This document shows, piece after piece, positions 1 to 8,782 of a stretch of DNA of 64,000 bases. The position numbers and the translations under genes are program-made. The notes beneath the pieces are model-generated. The model was not told the origin of the DNA. It ran no database searches and saw nothing but the letters and a program-made list of their open reading frames with translations. The stretch spans positions 512,625 to 576,624 of the forward strand of contig JAEPQO010000001.1 of the NCBI GenBank assembly GCA_017640505.1. Reading direction: 5' to 3'. Every line of letters starts with the position of its first letter. The stretch's first letter is position 1. Source of the stretch: Rhodospirillales bacterium. GTDB lineage: Bacteria; Pseudomonadota; Alphaproteobacteria; Rhodospirillales; Casp-alpha2.

Positions 1-1003
1 CACGGCACCAGTCCTGATTGTCCAGGTACCACTGGATGGTTTCGGCGAAACCGGTGTCGAAAGGTTTTTCCGGTTGCCAGCCAAGATCGTTCCGAGCGCG
101 CTCGATACTCAGGGCATACCGGAAATCGTGACCCGGCCGGTCATCGACGAATGTGATCTGGCCCGCATAAGTCTGACCGTCGTGGCGCGCCTGCATGCGG
201 TCCAGCGCCGCACAAAGCATGTGCACCAGATCGATGTTCTGCATCTCATGACCGCCGCCGATGTTGTAATTGTGGCCGGCTTGTCCGTGCCGTGCGGCAG
301 CGATGATGCCGCGTGCGTGATCCTCGACGAAAAGCCAGTCGCGTACATTCCGGCCGTCGCCGTATACCGGCAGCTTCTTGCTTTCGATGGCGTTCAGCAC
401 CATCAGCGGTATTAGTTTTTCCGGGAACTGGCGCGGTCCATAGGTGTTGGATCCATTGGTGATAACGGCGTCCATGCCATATGTCTTCACATAGGATCGA
501 ACAAGCAGATCGCCCGAAGCCTTGGATGCCGCGTAAGGTGAGTTGGCGCGAAACGGGCTTTCCTCGGTGAATACGCCTTCGTCGATGGTGCCGTACACCT
601 CGTCAGTCGACACCTGCACGTAACGCGGTGCCGTGCCCTTGTCGCGGCCGTATTCACGCACCGCCTCCAGCATCTGTGCCGTGCCCACGACGTTCGTTTC
701 GATGAAAGCCGCCGGTCCGTCGATCGAGCGGTCGACATGAGTTTCCGCGGCGACATTGATGACAAAATCCGGTGCGTGCTCGGCCAGCAATGCGTCGACA
801 AGCGGCCGGTCGCAGATCGAGCCATGCACGAACGTATGCCGCCCGTCACCCGCCATCGCTTCCAGGTTGCGGCGATTGCCGGCATAGGTCAGGGCGTCCA
901 GCGTTATCACGTCTTGCCCTTGCCCAATCAGCATTCGCACGAGGGTCGACCCGATGAAACCGGCGCCGCCGGTCACCAGAAACGTGCTGCGCGGTTCACC
1001 CAT
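1..1003 (-). CDS. rmlB: dTDP-glucose 4,6-dehydratase, C-terminus cut off by window edge
   Basis: Converts dTDP-glucose to dTDP-4-keto-6-deoxyglucose, the second step of dTDP-rhamnose and related 6-deoxysugar synthesis in the cytoplasm. About 334 residues are visible. The N-terminal Rossmann motif TGGAGFIGS is at residues 11-19, the family-typical STDEVYG at 132-138 carries the catalytic Asp-Glu pair, and the YxxxK pair is Tyr157/Lys161. The visible end reads through the GW...F..G...WYL.N family signature, so only a short tail is missing. The ATG at 1003 overlaps the stop of the upstream gene by 8 bp, so it is the last visible gene of the minus-strand polysaccharide locus. The remaining rml genes may lie beyond position 1. 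Confidence 0.95.
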   Translation of the reverse strand, partial: MGEPRSTFLVTGGAGFIGSTLVRMLIGQGQDVITLDALTYAGNRRNLEAMAGDGRHTFVHGSICDRPLVDALLAEHAPDFVINVAAETHVDRSIDGPAAFIETNVVGTAQMLEAVREYGRDKGTAPRYVQVSTDEVYGTIDEGVFTEESPFRANSPYAASKASGDLLVRSYVKTYGMDAVITNGSNTYGPRQFPEKLIPLMVLNAIESKKLPVYGDGRNVRDWLFVEDHARGIIAAARHGQAGHNYNIGGGHEMQNIDLVHMLCAALDRMQARHDGQTYAGQITFVDDRPGHDFRYALSIERARNDLGWQPEKPFDTGFAETIQWYLDNQDWCR

Positions 1004-1808
1004 GATAATGACGGCTCAATTCGTTGAAGCTCTGACGTACGTCGTCCATGTATGCCTCTTCAGAGAACATGCGCTGTTCGGCCGAAACGGAGCCGTTGTA
1101 TCCAATGTCGGCCAGCATGCGCCCGATGGACGCATGATCGACCTCGCCGCTTGATCCGACGACGGCGAGCCCCGGTTCGTTCGCGTGGACATGGACCAGT
1201 TCATTTTTCACCGCTTCGAAAATCTCGGGCAGCACCTCATCGTTCTCGACAAGCGCTTTGGCGTCGATCTGGATTTTCAGGTTGTCGCGTGCGACGGCGT
1301 CGACAATGGCTTTCGCTTCGAGGACGCCGTTGACGAAATCCGAACCGCTCGGCCCCAGCGGCTCAAAGCAGAAGACCGTGCCATGGTCACGGGTCCGCTC
1401 GCAGAGATCGATCATGAAGTCGATGGCCCGCGTGGTTGCCTCGTCGGCGGGGATCGCGCCTCTTTTCCGGCCACCGCCCCAGACCAAAGTCCGGCCGCCG
1501 AGGTCTCGGCAAACGCCCGACAGATGTTCCATGAAATTCGCGGTCTCGGTGACGGATGCCGGCTCGCCAAACAGCTGTAACTCGGGGTGGTCGAAAACGA
1601 GGGAATGCAGGCCGACGACTCTTAGCCCCGCCGTCTCGCAAGCGTGCCGGTACGACTTCACCTGCGCATTCGTAAGACCGTGCCACGTATCCTGCCAGAC
1701 ACGGCTTGGCGCGACTTCGAGGCCCGTATACCCGATCGCCGACAGGGCCGGCAGCGCATCGAGATGCGCGTAGGCCGGTAATGCGATGTTAGATACGGCC
1801 GGTTCCAT
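996..1808 (-). CDS. Sugar phosphate isomerase/epimerase (xylose isomerase-like TIM barrel)
   Basis: A 270-residue protein of the AP-endonuclease-2/xylose-isomerase-like TIM-barrel family, which isomerises or epimerises sugars using a divalent metal. The pattern is recognisable: an N-terminal strand with GYTGLEVAPSR, a central LVWGGGRKRG and CFEPLG segment, IQIDAKAL, and a late HVHANEPG followed by a C-terminal SAEQRMFSE. The acidic and histidine residues there are the likely metal ligands. The ATG at 1808 lies 5 bp after the sulfatase-like gene's stop, and the 3' end overlaps rmlB by 8 bp, so it is co-transcribed with both. The substrate cannot be told from sequence; a sugar intermediate of this glycan locus is the reasonable inference. 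Confidence 0.8.
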   Translation of the reverse strand: MEPAVSNIALPAYAHLDALPALSAIGYTGLEVAPSRVWQDTWHGLTNAQVKSYRHACETAGLRVVGLHSLVFDHPELQLFGEPASVTETANFMEHLSGVCRDLGGRTLVWGGGRKRGAIPADEATTRAIDFMIDLCERTRDHGTVFCFEPLGPSGSDFVNGVLEAKAIVDAVARDNLKIQIDAKALVENDEVLPEIFEAVKNELVHVHANEPGLAVVGSSGEVDHASIGRMLADIGYNGSVSAEQRMFSEEAYMDDVRQSFNELSRHYHG

Positions 1809-1813
1809 CGGCG

Positions 1814-3565
1814 TTAGGCCGTACCTGACAGTTGTGCGTCGGCATACCAGGGAAATGCCTTTTTGATCCGTGCCGCGGGAATCTCGGGAATCTCTTCCAT
1901 GCGTCTCGCGATGACTTCTTCCATTGGCCTGAGCGCCGGATGATCATCCCGGTAAATATTGTTCTGCTCCTGCGGATCCTGAGCGAGGTCGTAAAGCTCG
2001 CAGCGCGCGGGCGCATCCTTGTCGCTGGGATCGATCGCTTCGCGCCAGATCAGGAAGTGCGTGTGCGTCCGGACGGCAAAATAAATCGGCCGGTGTTCGA
2101 ACAGGCAGTTACCTGCGTAAAACGATTCGAACAGCAAGCTGTCCCGGGTGCCGTCTCCAAGCGCGCCGACGTTGGTCCCTTCCCAGCCCTCCGGACGGCC
2201 GATGCCCGCCATGTCGGCCAGCGTTGCCGGAATATCCATGATGCAGCTGAACGCGCCGATGTTCCGGCTGTCGACACCGGGTGCCCGTATCACGCACGGG
2301 ACGTGGGTTGCGACGCGATTGAAGCGGAAGAAGTGGCCCGTGTGCCCATGTTCGCCCAGCGCTTCGCCATGGTCCCCGGAGACGGCAATGATGGTGTTGT
2401 CGGCCAGCCCCAGCTGTTCCACGGCGTCGACGACACGGCCGATATGCTCGTCGGTGGCCCGCAGCGCGGCATCATAGAGAGCAGAGAAGCCCGCCGCTTC
2501 CGTATCGTTTTCCGGTTTGGCCTTGAATGCCAGCGCCGGGGGGATGTTCGGGTCGTAACCGAGCGCCTCGAGGTATGCCGGCGTTTCCTTGTACCAGGTC
2601 CGCCCCCGGCCCGAGACGTAAGGCAGATGCGTATCCAGAAAATGCGACCACAGGAAAAACGGTTCGCCGGACGCCGCCGAGTCGCGAATGATATCGATGG
2701 ACCGGTCGATGGCCGACGGCGCATCGGTATAGATTTTGAAGCGCTTCGAACGGGCGTCGGCAAGGCTCGGGTTAAAGGCCCGCAATATCTTGTTGGACGC
2801 GCGGTGGATAAACTCGCTCATCAGCTTCGATTTGTGCCGGGCGTAGTACCACTCCTTGGGCAGCCAGCGGTTCATCCATTCGTCGCCTTGCGGTGCCGGC
2901 AGCAGATATTTCTCCACATAACCGAAACCTTCGGCATTCAGTTCCGCCTCGTGCCGGCGTGCAATGCTCAGCAGCTTCTGGTGGTCGTATCCTGAATTCA
3001 TCATCGCCGAGTCGGCGAAATACTTTTCCAGTTCAGGCAGTTGCGCTTCGTGGTTTTCGAAATATTTAACCAGGTTGGTGAACAGATTTCGCAGCACCGG
3101 CTCCAGATGCCGATACGCCTCGTCGGCGTCGATGTCGCCGGTCTCGTACGCGCGCAGGGTGCCGCGCATCATCGCAAAGGCAACGCCCGGAAGCGTAATC
3201 ACGCTGAACAGCTGGAATTCGTTATCGACGCCATCGTCATAGCCGAAAAATCGGTTCACCCAATGCAGGGTGCTGAGCGAATAGGTATGATAGCCGGCGT
3301 CTTTGAACGCCCGGAATATGGTTGCCGGCCGGCCGATGGCGCCGTTGTCGTAACCGCCGAACGACAGCGGCCGCGTCGATGTCAGCAGCTGGATCAATGC
3401 CATCTGTGTCACCGGCCCCAACGAGTGGCAGTTGGATAACAGCAGGCCGTCATCGGCGAGCCGCGCCAGGTTGGGGGTTGTATCCCGTTCGTAACCGAAC
3501 ATGGTGGTACGATCGGCGCGGACCGCGTCGACCGTGAGATAAATGACGTTTGGTTTGGAATTCAT
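1814..3565 (-). CDS. Sulfatase/alkaline-phosphatase superfamily enzyme without formylglycine motif
   Basis: A 583-residue protein with the sulfatase fold. The N-terminal TVDAVRADR supplies a metal-binding Asp (Asp13). A late SGDHGEALGEHGH gives the second metal cluster, and a His of the THVP type follows. At the nucleophile position, where sulfatases carry C/S-x-P-S-R, this protein reads PVTQMALIQLLTS, so Thr53 is the candidate nucleophile and no formylglycine can form. That resembles phospho- or phosphoglycerol-transferases and phosphodiesterases of the superfamily rather than a sulfatase. There is no signal peptide and no membrane segment, so a cytoplasmic location is likely. I chose the ATG at 3565 because longer frames run into the upstream methyltransferase. 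Substrate unknown. Confidence 0.85.
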   Translation of the reverse strand: MNSKPNVIYLTVDAVRADRTTMFGYERDTTPNLARLADDGLLLSNCHSLGPVTQMALIQLLTSTRPLSFGGYDNGAIGRPATIFRAFKDAGYHTYSLSTLHWVNRFFGYDDGVDNEFQLFSVITLPGVAFAMMRGTLRAYETGDIDADEAYRHLEPVLRNLFTNLVKYFENHEAQLPELEKYFADSAMMNSGYDHQKLLSIARRHEAELNAEGFGYVEKYLLPAPQGDEWMNRWLPKEWYYARHKSKLMSEFIHRASNKILRAFNPSLADARSKRFKIYTDAPSAIDRSIDIIRDSAASGEPFFLWSHFLDTHLPYVSGRGRTWYKETPAYLEALGYDPNIPPALAFKAKPENDTEAAGFSALYDAALRATDEHIGRVVDAVEQLGLADNTIIAVSGDHGEALGEHGHTGHFFRFNRVATHVPCVIRAPGVDSRNIGAFSCIMDIPATLADMAGIGRPEGWEGTNVGALGDGTRDSLLFESFYAGNCLFEHRPIYFAVRTHTHFLIWREAIDPSDKDAPARCELYDLAQDPQEQNNIYRDDHPALRPMEEVIARRMEEIPEIPAARIKKAFPWYADAQLSGTA

Positions 3566-3575
3566 GAGGCGCTGA

Positions 3576-4268
3576 TCAGCCCTGTTCCGGTGACGTAAAG
3601 ACGACGCGTGCGACGTGTGCGTCCTCGGTCTTGAACTTTGCCAGGCCGAAACCCTCGACAAAGTATTCGATGTTGAACCCCCTGGAATCCATCTCCTTAA
3701 GCAACTGCAGCGAGTCGATGAAACGCCGGTAGTGCGGTTGGGTGATTTTGGATTGTCCTTCGTCACGCAGCGTTCTGAACTCGAACGCGCACATCATGTT
3801 GCGGACGTCGAGGGCAAGTAAAAGGTCGAGGAAATTCTGCTGCTCCTCTTTGGTGATCGACTGCAGGAAAAACCGGGCATACACCAGGGTGCGCTGCGAC
3901 GTATCCAGGCTGGAACGGATCCCCGCCGAAATCTCGGCCAGTTGTTCGCCACTCCAGTCCCCGTCGATCCGAAGATGCTTGAACGCGGGACGGCTCGACA
4001 CGTCGTCCGGCGTGTTTCCAATGCAGCGTTCGATGCCGACTTTGGACCCGTCGAAGCCGGAAACCTTGAAGCCCAGGCCTGCGAAGAAAAGAGCGTCGCG
4101 CCCCGAACCGCAGCCGAACTCGATGATGTTCTGCTTGTTGTCGAGGTAGTCGCACACAAAAACCGCAAACTGGCTCGGATAGTTCGGCAGTTCGTAGTTC
4201 TGATAGGTCTTGTCCCAGTGTGCGAGCCGGGCTTCGATGCTTTGGGCACCGGTAGGTTCAGAATCCAT
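3576..4268 (-). CDS. Class I SAM-dependent methyltransferase
   Basis: A 230-residue Rossmann-fold methyltransferase. Motif I is IIEFGCGSGRD at about residues 48-58, followed by a FKVSGFDGSKVGIERC segment for the adenosine-binding acidic loop. The later strand pattern (RTLVYARFFLQSI) fits the small-molecule methyltransferase family. The N-terminus (ARLAHWDKTYQN) resembles TehB-like and sugar methyltransferases. It sits 10 bp upstream of the sulfatase-fold gene in the same orientation. A 140-bp gap separates it from the ABC exporter upstream; I see no clear terminator or promoter there. Probably methylates a sugar or lipid-linked intermediate of the glycan; the acceptor is unknown. Confidence 0.8.
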   Translation of the reverse strand: MDSEPTGAQSIEARLAHWDKTYQNYELPNYPSQFAVFVCDYLDNKQNIIEFGCGSGRDALFFAGLGFKVSGFDGSKVGIERCIGNTPDDVSSRPAFKHLRIDGDWSGEQLAEISAGIRSSLDTSQRTLVYARFFLQSITKEEQQNFLDLLLALDVRNMMCAFEFRTLRDEGQSKITQPHYRRFIDSLQLLKEMDSRGFNIEYFVEGFGLAKFKTEDAHVARVVFTSPEQG

Positions 4269-4408
4269 GTCGGTCGTCGCTCCGCGTTAGTGTTGTGACA
4301 AACTTGCCGGCTTTTCGCCGATGGTTGGCAATACGATGAACGGTATCCATGCTTTTCGTATCGGTGGTGGGTGAGAACCCCCGCTCGTGACGAAGCAGGG
4401 CTACGTGT

Positions 4409-6202
4409 TCAGACCTCGGCCAACGCAACAAGCTTGGCGAACGTTTTGTTGGTCTCTCTCAGGGAATCGAATGTTCCTTCACCGCTGACCTGCCCCTTAT
4501 CCAGAATGATGAGGTTGTCACAGCCTTTTACCGTGCTCAGGCGGTGGGCGATGATGATGATGGTCTTCAGCCCGCTCAGGGCCTCAATGGCCTTGTTGAT
4601 TTCGCGTTCGGTTTCGTTGTCGAGCGTGGCCGTGGCCTCATCGAGAACCAGGACGGCCGGATCCCGGTAAAGCGCGCGGGCAATGCCGACCCGTTGCCGC
4701 TGCCCGGCCGAGAGTCGGGTCCCCTGTTCGCCGACCAGCGTGTTTACGCCAAGCGGGAGCTGCTCGACGACATCGTGAAGCTGCGCCATGCGAATGGCGT
4801 TGTTCAGGCGGACCGGATCGATTTCGTCGTCATCAAGGCCCAGGGCAATATTGTGTCCGAGCGTGTCGTCGGTCAGGTAAATGGTCTGCGGCACGTACCC
4901 CAGCTGGCGCTGCCAGGATCTGAGACCTCGAAAGGCGTCTTCACCGTCGACGAGAATGGTGCCGGAGTCGGGCGTAAGAAGTCCAAGCAGGATGTCGACC
5001 AGCGTCGTTTTGCCGGCGCCGGACGGGCCGACGATGCCAAGAGAAGTGCCTTTTGGAATTTCGACGTCGATGTTGGTAAGCGTCTGCGCGGCACTGCCCT
5101 GATAGGCAAAACCCAGGTTCTTGATTCGAATCGAATTTTCGAACGTCATGGGGGCGGCCGTCCCGCCGGACAGCGATTCCTCTTTGGGCAGCGTCTGAAT
5201 TTCGTTGAAGATCGTCTCAACCGGGAACTTGGCGTTGGTTATGACGTTAATCGCCCCGACGATTCTGTTGGCAGAGGGGATCATCCGCATGATCGCGATT
5301 CCGAAAAGTGAAGCAATGCTGATAAGCGTCTCGACGGAACCGATGACGACTGCGATGTAGAGGATTGCCCCAAGCCCCGTCAGCAACACGATTGTTTCGA
5401 TCCAGAGCCGCGGCGACTGGGCCATCATGTGGCGGATCACGACGAACTTCATGAGTTCGCCGAGGGGCCGGTCCAGGGAATCCACGAAGAAATGCTCGCG
5501 TGCAAGAATGCGCGCTTCCTTCACGCTGTGCAGTCCTTCATTCAAGGCGCGCATCGTGTCTTTGTTCGCTTCGAGTTCCTGGCGGCCCCAGACTTCCAGC
5601 CGTCGCCGGAATACTTTGAAGAACAGGGTCACGCTGCCACCCAGGATCACGCCCGCGGCAATCGTCATCTGCCAGTTCACGAAGAGCATAACGATGATCA
5701 GGCCGACGCAGACCAGAACCTCGGTCACCAACGTAATGAATGACATCAAGGCGCCGCTGAAGACGGACCGGCACGCGGTAAATACGTTCTGTTGAAAGTC
5801 CGTCGTGTTGCGCTCGAGAAACATCGCATACGGTCCACGAAGGTAGGCGGAGAAAAGCCGCTTCGAGATGATCTGGATATTGTCCGTCGTGAAACGCACC
5901 TGCATGAAATGGATGAGCAAGATGATGACATTCTTGATCACGAAAAGAAGTGCGATGGCGACGGTCATGAAAACCAGCCCGGTCTTCGAATCTCCCTGGC
6001 TCAGCGAGTTTATGTATTCGCCCAGTATGGGGAACTTCAGCACGGAATCCGGATCGACGACCGTTTGAATAAACGGAAAGATCATGGCCACGCTAAAACT
6101 TTCCAGAAGCATCGCGACCAGAACCGAGGCGGCGACGAGCAGTGCTTTCTTGCGGTTCGCGCGGTCCGTCAGGATCAGTGTTTTGCGGATGACGTCCATC
6201 AT
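4409..6202 (-). CDS. ABC exporter, fused permease-ATPase (MsbA/PglK-like)
   Basis: A 597-residue half-transporter that would work as a homodimer in the inner membrane. Residues about 20-310 hold six membrane segments; residues about 355-590 are the ATPase. Walker A GPSGAGKT is at 392-399, the Q-loop Gln at 439, the signature LSAGQ at 497-501, Walker B VLVLDE at 517-522, and a switch His in IIIIAHRLS. This type (MsbA, PglK) flips lipid-linked oligosaccharides or lipids. No Wzx, Wzy or Wzm/Wzt genes are visible in the window, so it is the best candidate for moving the lipid-linked glycan across the inner membrane. It follows the polytopic membrane protein by 23 bp on the same strand. Confidence 0.9.
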   Translation of the reverse strand: MMDVIRKTLILTDRANRKKALLVAASVLVAMLLESFSVAMIFPFIQTVVDPDSVLKFPILGEYINSLSQGDSKTGLVFMTVAIALLFVIKNVIILLIHFMQVRFTTDNIQIISKRLFSAYLRGPYAMFLERNTTDFQQNVFTACRSVFSGALMSFITLVTEVLVCVGLIIVMLFVNWQMTIAAGVILGGSVTLFFKVFRRRLEVWGRQELEANKDTMRALNEGLHSVKEARILAREHFFVDSLDRPLGELMKFVVIRHMMAQSPRLWIETIVLLTGLGAILYIAVVIGSVETLISIASLFGIAIMRMIPSANRIVGAINVITNAKFPVETIFNEIQTLPKEESLSGGTAAPMTFENSIRIKNLGFAYQGSAAQTLTNIDVEIPKGTSLGIVGPSGAGKTTLVDILLGLLTPDSGTILVDGEDAFRGLRSWQRQLGYVPQTIYLTDDTLGHNIALGLDDDEIDPVRLNNAIRMAQLHDVVEQLPLGVNTLVGEQGTRLSAGQRQRVGIARALYRDPAVLVLDEATATLDNETEREINKAIEALSGLKTIIIIAHRLSTVKGCDNLIILDKGQVSGEGTFDSLRETNKTFAKLVALAEV

Positions 6203-6225
6203 GTGCCGGTCAGGGCTCCATCAAT

Positions 6226-8010
6226 CTAATTTCGCTGCGGGCCGGAGTTGCCGAAGAAATGGCCGTCCATGCCGACGAGATGGGCCATCTTGACGGCCCA
6301 GTCCTTGGGCCGGACCTCTGCATCGCAAAAGCGGACTTCATAAAAATAGGGATGCTTGTCGACGCTGCAGAACAGCTCGCCGTTATCGTTGATAAACGCC
6401 TCGAGGGGCTCGAAGCGTACGTCGGAGATAAGGGCGGCTCTGATGTCCTGCTTCTCGAAATTTTCGCGTAACCGTGCCACGGTCTTGGGGTAGAGGGGCG
6501 AGGTATGATGCGGACTGCTGGCGCCGGGTTGTACGGAAATGACCGGTAACGGCGAGGGTTTGCCGGAGTACATATAATATATGTAGTCGAGGCCGATCAG
6601 CACGACGTTGTCGGGATAGTTGCGCAGGAACGCGATCGCGGCGTTGTCTTCGCGCAGGCTTTTCTTGATTTCATCGGTGCCGATGACATCCTCGACAAGC
6701 CAGCGGGAGTGATACTCGCGAAAGCGAACACCTTCGATCTCGGGATAAACCAGTTCGTCCGGCACCTGCACGCGCGCGAAAAATGCGGACCCCATATCCT
6801 TGAAGCCACGATTCTTGTTGACGTTCGAGTGATTCCACCATGCATCGAAGCCGGCGACGAAAACGATTACGGCGACGAGGCTCCGGGCAACGATAGCGAG
6901 ATCGCGTCGCGTTTGTTCCGCCAATTCACGCTCGTTCGACCCGAACAGATTGGCGACGCCGGCGAACGTCATGCCGCCGGCGACAAAGACGAGCTGTTGC
7001 ATCGTGTACACGGTGAAGTCATGGATGCGTGCGACATAAACGGCACCCAACTGCAACAGGGCGCCCGAAACCACCAGTAACATGTTCCCGTTCACCGAAC
7101 CGGGCAGTATGGCGGAAAAGCGCCCGGTCTGTTCCTTGCGGATGCTGAACCAGTACGTCAGGCCGACGAAGAACAGGCCGAAGGTGACAAGGACCGTCGG
7201 CGTAACACTCATTTCGTACACTTTTAGTGCGTCGTTCAGGCTGCCCTTAAGGCGGTGCCCGCCGTATTCGCCAGGCAAACGGATGATGTAATCGAGAATG
7301 CCCTGCAGCGTATACGCCGCATCGTTTGCAAACAGCAAAATCAATGCGAACGGAAGAACGGCACCGGTACCGACGGCCAGGATCTTAAAGACGGCGGTAC
7401 GCTGCCACTCGATGAAAAGGAGCGGCAGAAATGCCGGAAAGTAAAAGCCGGCTGTGACTTTGCTGACCAACGTAAGACTGAGAAAGATGCCGCAGAAAAC
7501 CCATGCTGCAACGCGAAGGCGCCATGCCGGTCGCTTCCACTCGCTCCAGATCCCCAGCGTCATCGCGACGAGGGCGTAAAATCCGCCATGCTGGATCGAG
7601 AATGCCATCCCGAGAGGCGTATAAAAGATGATCGCCGTGCAAACGGCGAAGAACAAGGCAACGGGCAACCGGAGGCCGACCATGCGCATGATGGCGAAGC
7701 AAAGAAGGGCTGCTGTACCGTTTACCGATGAAACGTGGACGACGAGCGGCAACAGGGATTCGCCGAAGATGAGGATAAAGGGTGCTTCCAGAAGCGCCGC
7801 ACCGATGCCCTGTATGGAACCGAAATCCTCGTACGGGATCTGGCCGTTAACGAGCCGCCATGCGGTATCGGTGACCATGCCGCCGTCGGGCAGATCGATG
7901 ATGCTCTTCTGCCACGCGAAAAAATAATTGAGCGCAAATCCGAGTGCGAACAGCAACAGGCCGGCACCCAGATCGATGTGCCGTTCATAGCGGGCAAATC
8001 GGGAAAACAT
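6226..8010 (-). CDS. Polytopic membrane protein, possible GT-C type glycosyltransferase
   Basis: About 594 residues from the ATG at 8010 (a TTG two codons upstream is an alternative). The first roughly 400 residues contain around ten hydrophobic segments, and the last roughly 180 residues are soluble. This is the layout of GT-C glycosyltransferases that use polyprenyl-phosphate sugars on the periplasmic side. A short first loop contains acidic residues (DLPDGGMVTDTAWRL) where GT-C enzymes place their catalytic Asp, but I do not recognise a specific family. It lies between a methyltransferase and the ABC exporter in one transcriptional direction, so a role in assembling or modifying the surface glycan is inferred. 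Confidence 0.65.
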   Translation of the reverse strand: MFSRFARYERHIDLGAGLLLFALGFALNYFFAWQKSIIDLPDGGMVTDTAWRLVNGQIPYEDFGSIQGIGAALLEAPFILIFGESLLPLVVHVSSVNGTAALLCFAIMRMVGLRLPVALFFAVCTAIIFYTPLGMAFSIQHGGFYALVAMTLGIWSEWKRPAWRLRVAAWVFCGIFLSLTLVSKVTAGFYFPAFLPLLFIEWQRTAVFKILAVGTGAVLPFALILLFANDAAYTLQGILDYIIRLPGEYGGHRLKGSLNDALKVYEMSVTPTVLVTFGLFFVGLTYWFSIRKEQTGRFSAILPGSVNGNMLLVVSGALLQLGAVYVARIHDFTVYTMQQLVFVAGGMTFAGVANLFGSNERELAEQTRRDLAIVARSLVAVIVFVAGFDAWWNHSNVNKNRGFKDMGSAFFARVQVPDELVYPEIEGVRFREYHSRWLVEDVIGTDEIKKSLREDNAAIAFLRNYPDNVVLIGLDYIYYMYSGKPSPLPVISVQPGASSPHHTSPLYPKTVARLRENFEKQDIRAALISDVRFEPLEAFINDNGELFCSVDKHPYFYEVRFCDAEVRPKDWAVKMAHLVGMDGHFFGNSGPQRN

Positions 8011-8087
8011 GTTCAATTCAGGGAAGTTTCAGGAAACGGACACGTACCCGTTTCCGCATGCAGTTCGGTCGTCACGCAAACCGTCGA

Positions 8088-8768
8088 TCAACGGTCCCGC
8101 TTGTTACTGCAGATCGCATAAAGGTAATGCGCCATCTTGTGGAAGCCGGTGTGAACGACTTCATCGTTCATCGAGAACATCATCACGGTCGAGAAGTGCT
8201 TCTCGAGGCAGGCCTTGAGTTCAGGGCCGGTTTTGCAGTTGACGTGCCCCTCCTTGCTTCTGGGGCTTGCGTACGCTTGCGACTCCAGCGAGGGGCAGCC
8301 GATGACCAGCACCCCGTCATCGGTCAGGTTGGCAATGACGTTGTTCAGGAAAAGATCCTCCTTTTCCTGTTCGATGTGCTCGAAAACGTCGATCGAATAG
8401 GCGGCGTCGAACGGTCCGTCGACCGGGCCGTCGAGGATGTCATGAACACGATAGTCGATCGGCCAGTTATCGACGACGCGGCTCTTTGCATCTTCAATGA
8501 ACACCGGATCGAAATCGACGGCAGTAAGGGCGCCCACGGCTTGGCGCACAATCCGGCTGGCAAAACCGTCGCCGCATCCGATTTCCAGAACGCGGTCCCG
8601 GCCTTCGAGCATCTTTGCCACGAACTTGTATCGGGCAAGCATGAACAGAAGGTGGCGGGGATCTTCGTACCAGACCAGGTTGGTGACGATGCCGAGGGGT
8701 TGCATGCCGATACGATCGCGCACGTCGAAGCAGCTTGAATACTGCGCTTCACGAGTAGTCTTTTCCAC
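8088..8768 (-). CDS. Class I SAM-dependent methyltransferase
   Basis: A 226-residue methyltransferase with motif I VLEIGCGDGFASR at residues 60-72, then AVDFDPVFIEDAK and an AYSIDVFEHIEQE segment, all typical of the UbiE/Coq5-like class. Translation begins at a GTG (8768), 14 bp from the start of the preceding radical-SAM gene's end; I see no better ATG upstream. Its position directly after the radical-SAM gene suggests the two act on the same glycan precursor, one through radical chemistry and one by ordinary O- or N-methylation. The acceptor is unknown. Confidence 0.8.
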   Translation of the reverse strand: MEKTTREAQYSSCFDVRDRIGMQPLGIVTNLVWYEDPRHLLFMLARYKFVAKMLEGRDRVLEIGCGDGFASRIVRQAVGALTAVDFDPVFIEDAKSRVVDNWPIDYRVHDILDGPVDGPFDAAYSIDVFEHIEQEKEDLFLNNVIANLTDDGVLVIGCPSLESQAYASPRSKEGHVNCKTGPELKACLEKHFSTVMMFSMNDEVVHTGFHKMAHYLYAICSNKRDR

Positions 8769-8782
8769 GTGTTGTGTCCCGG

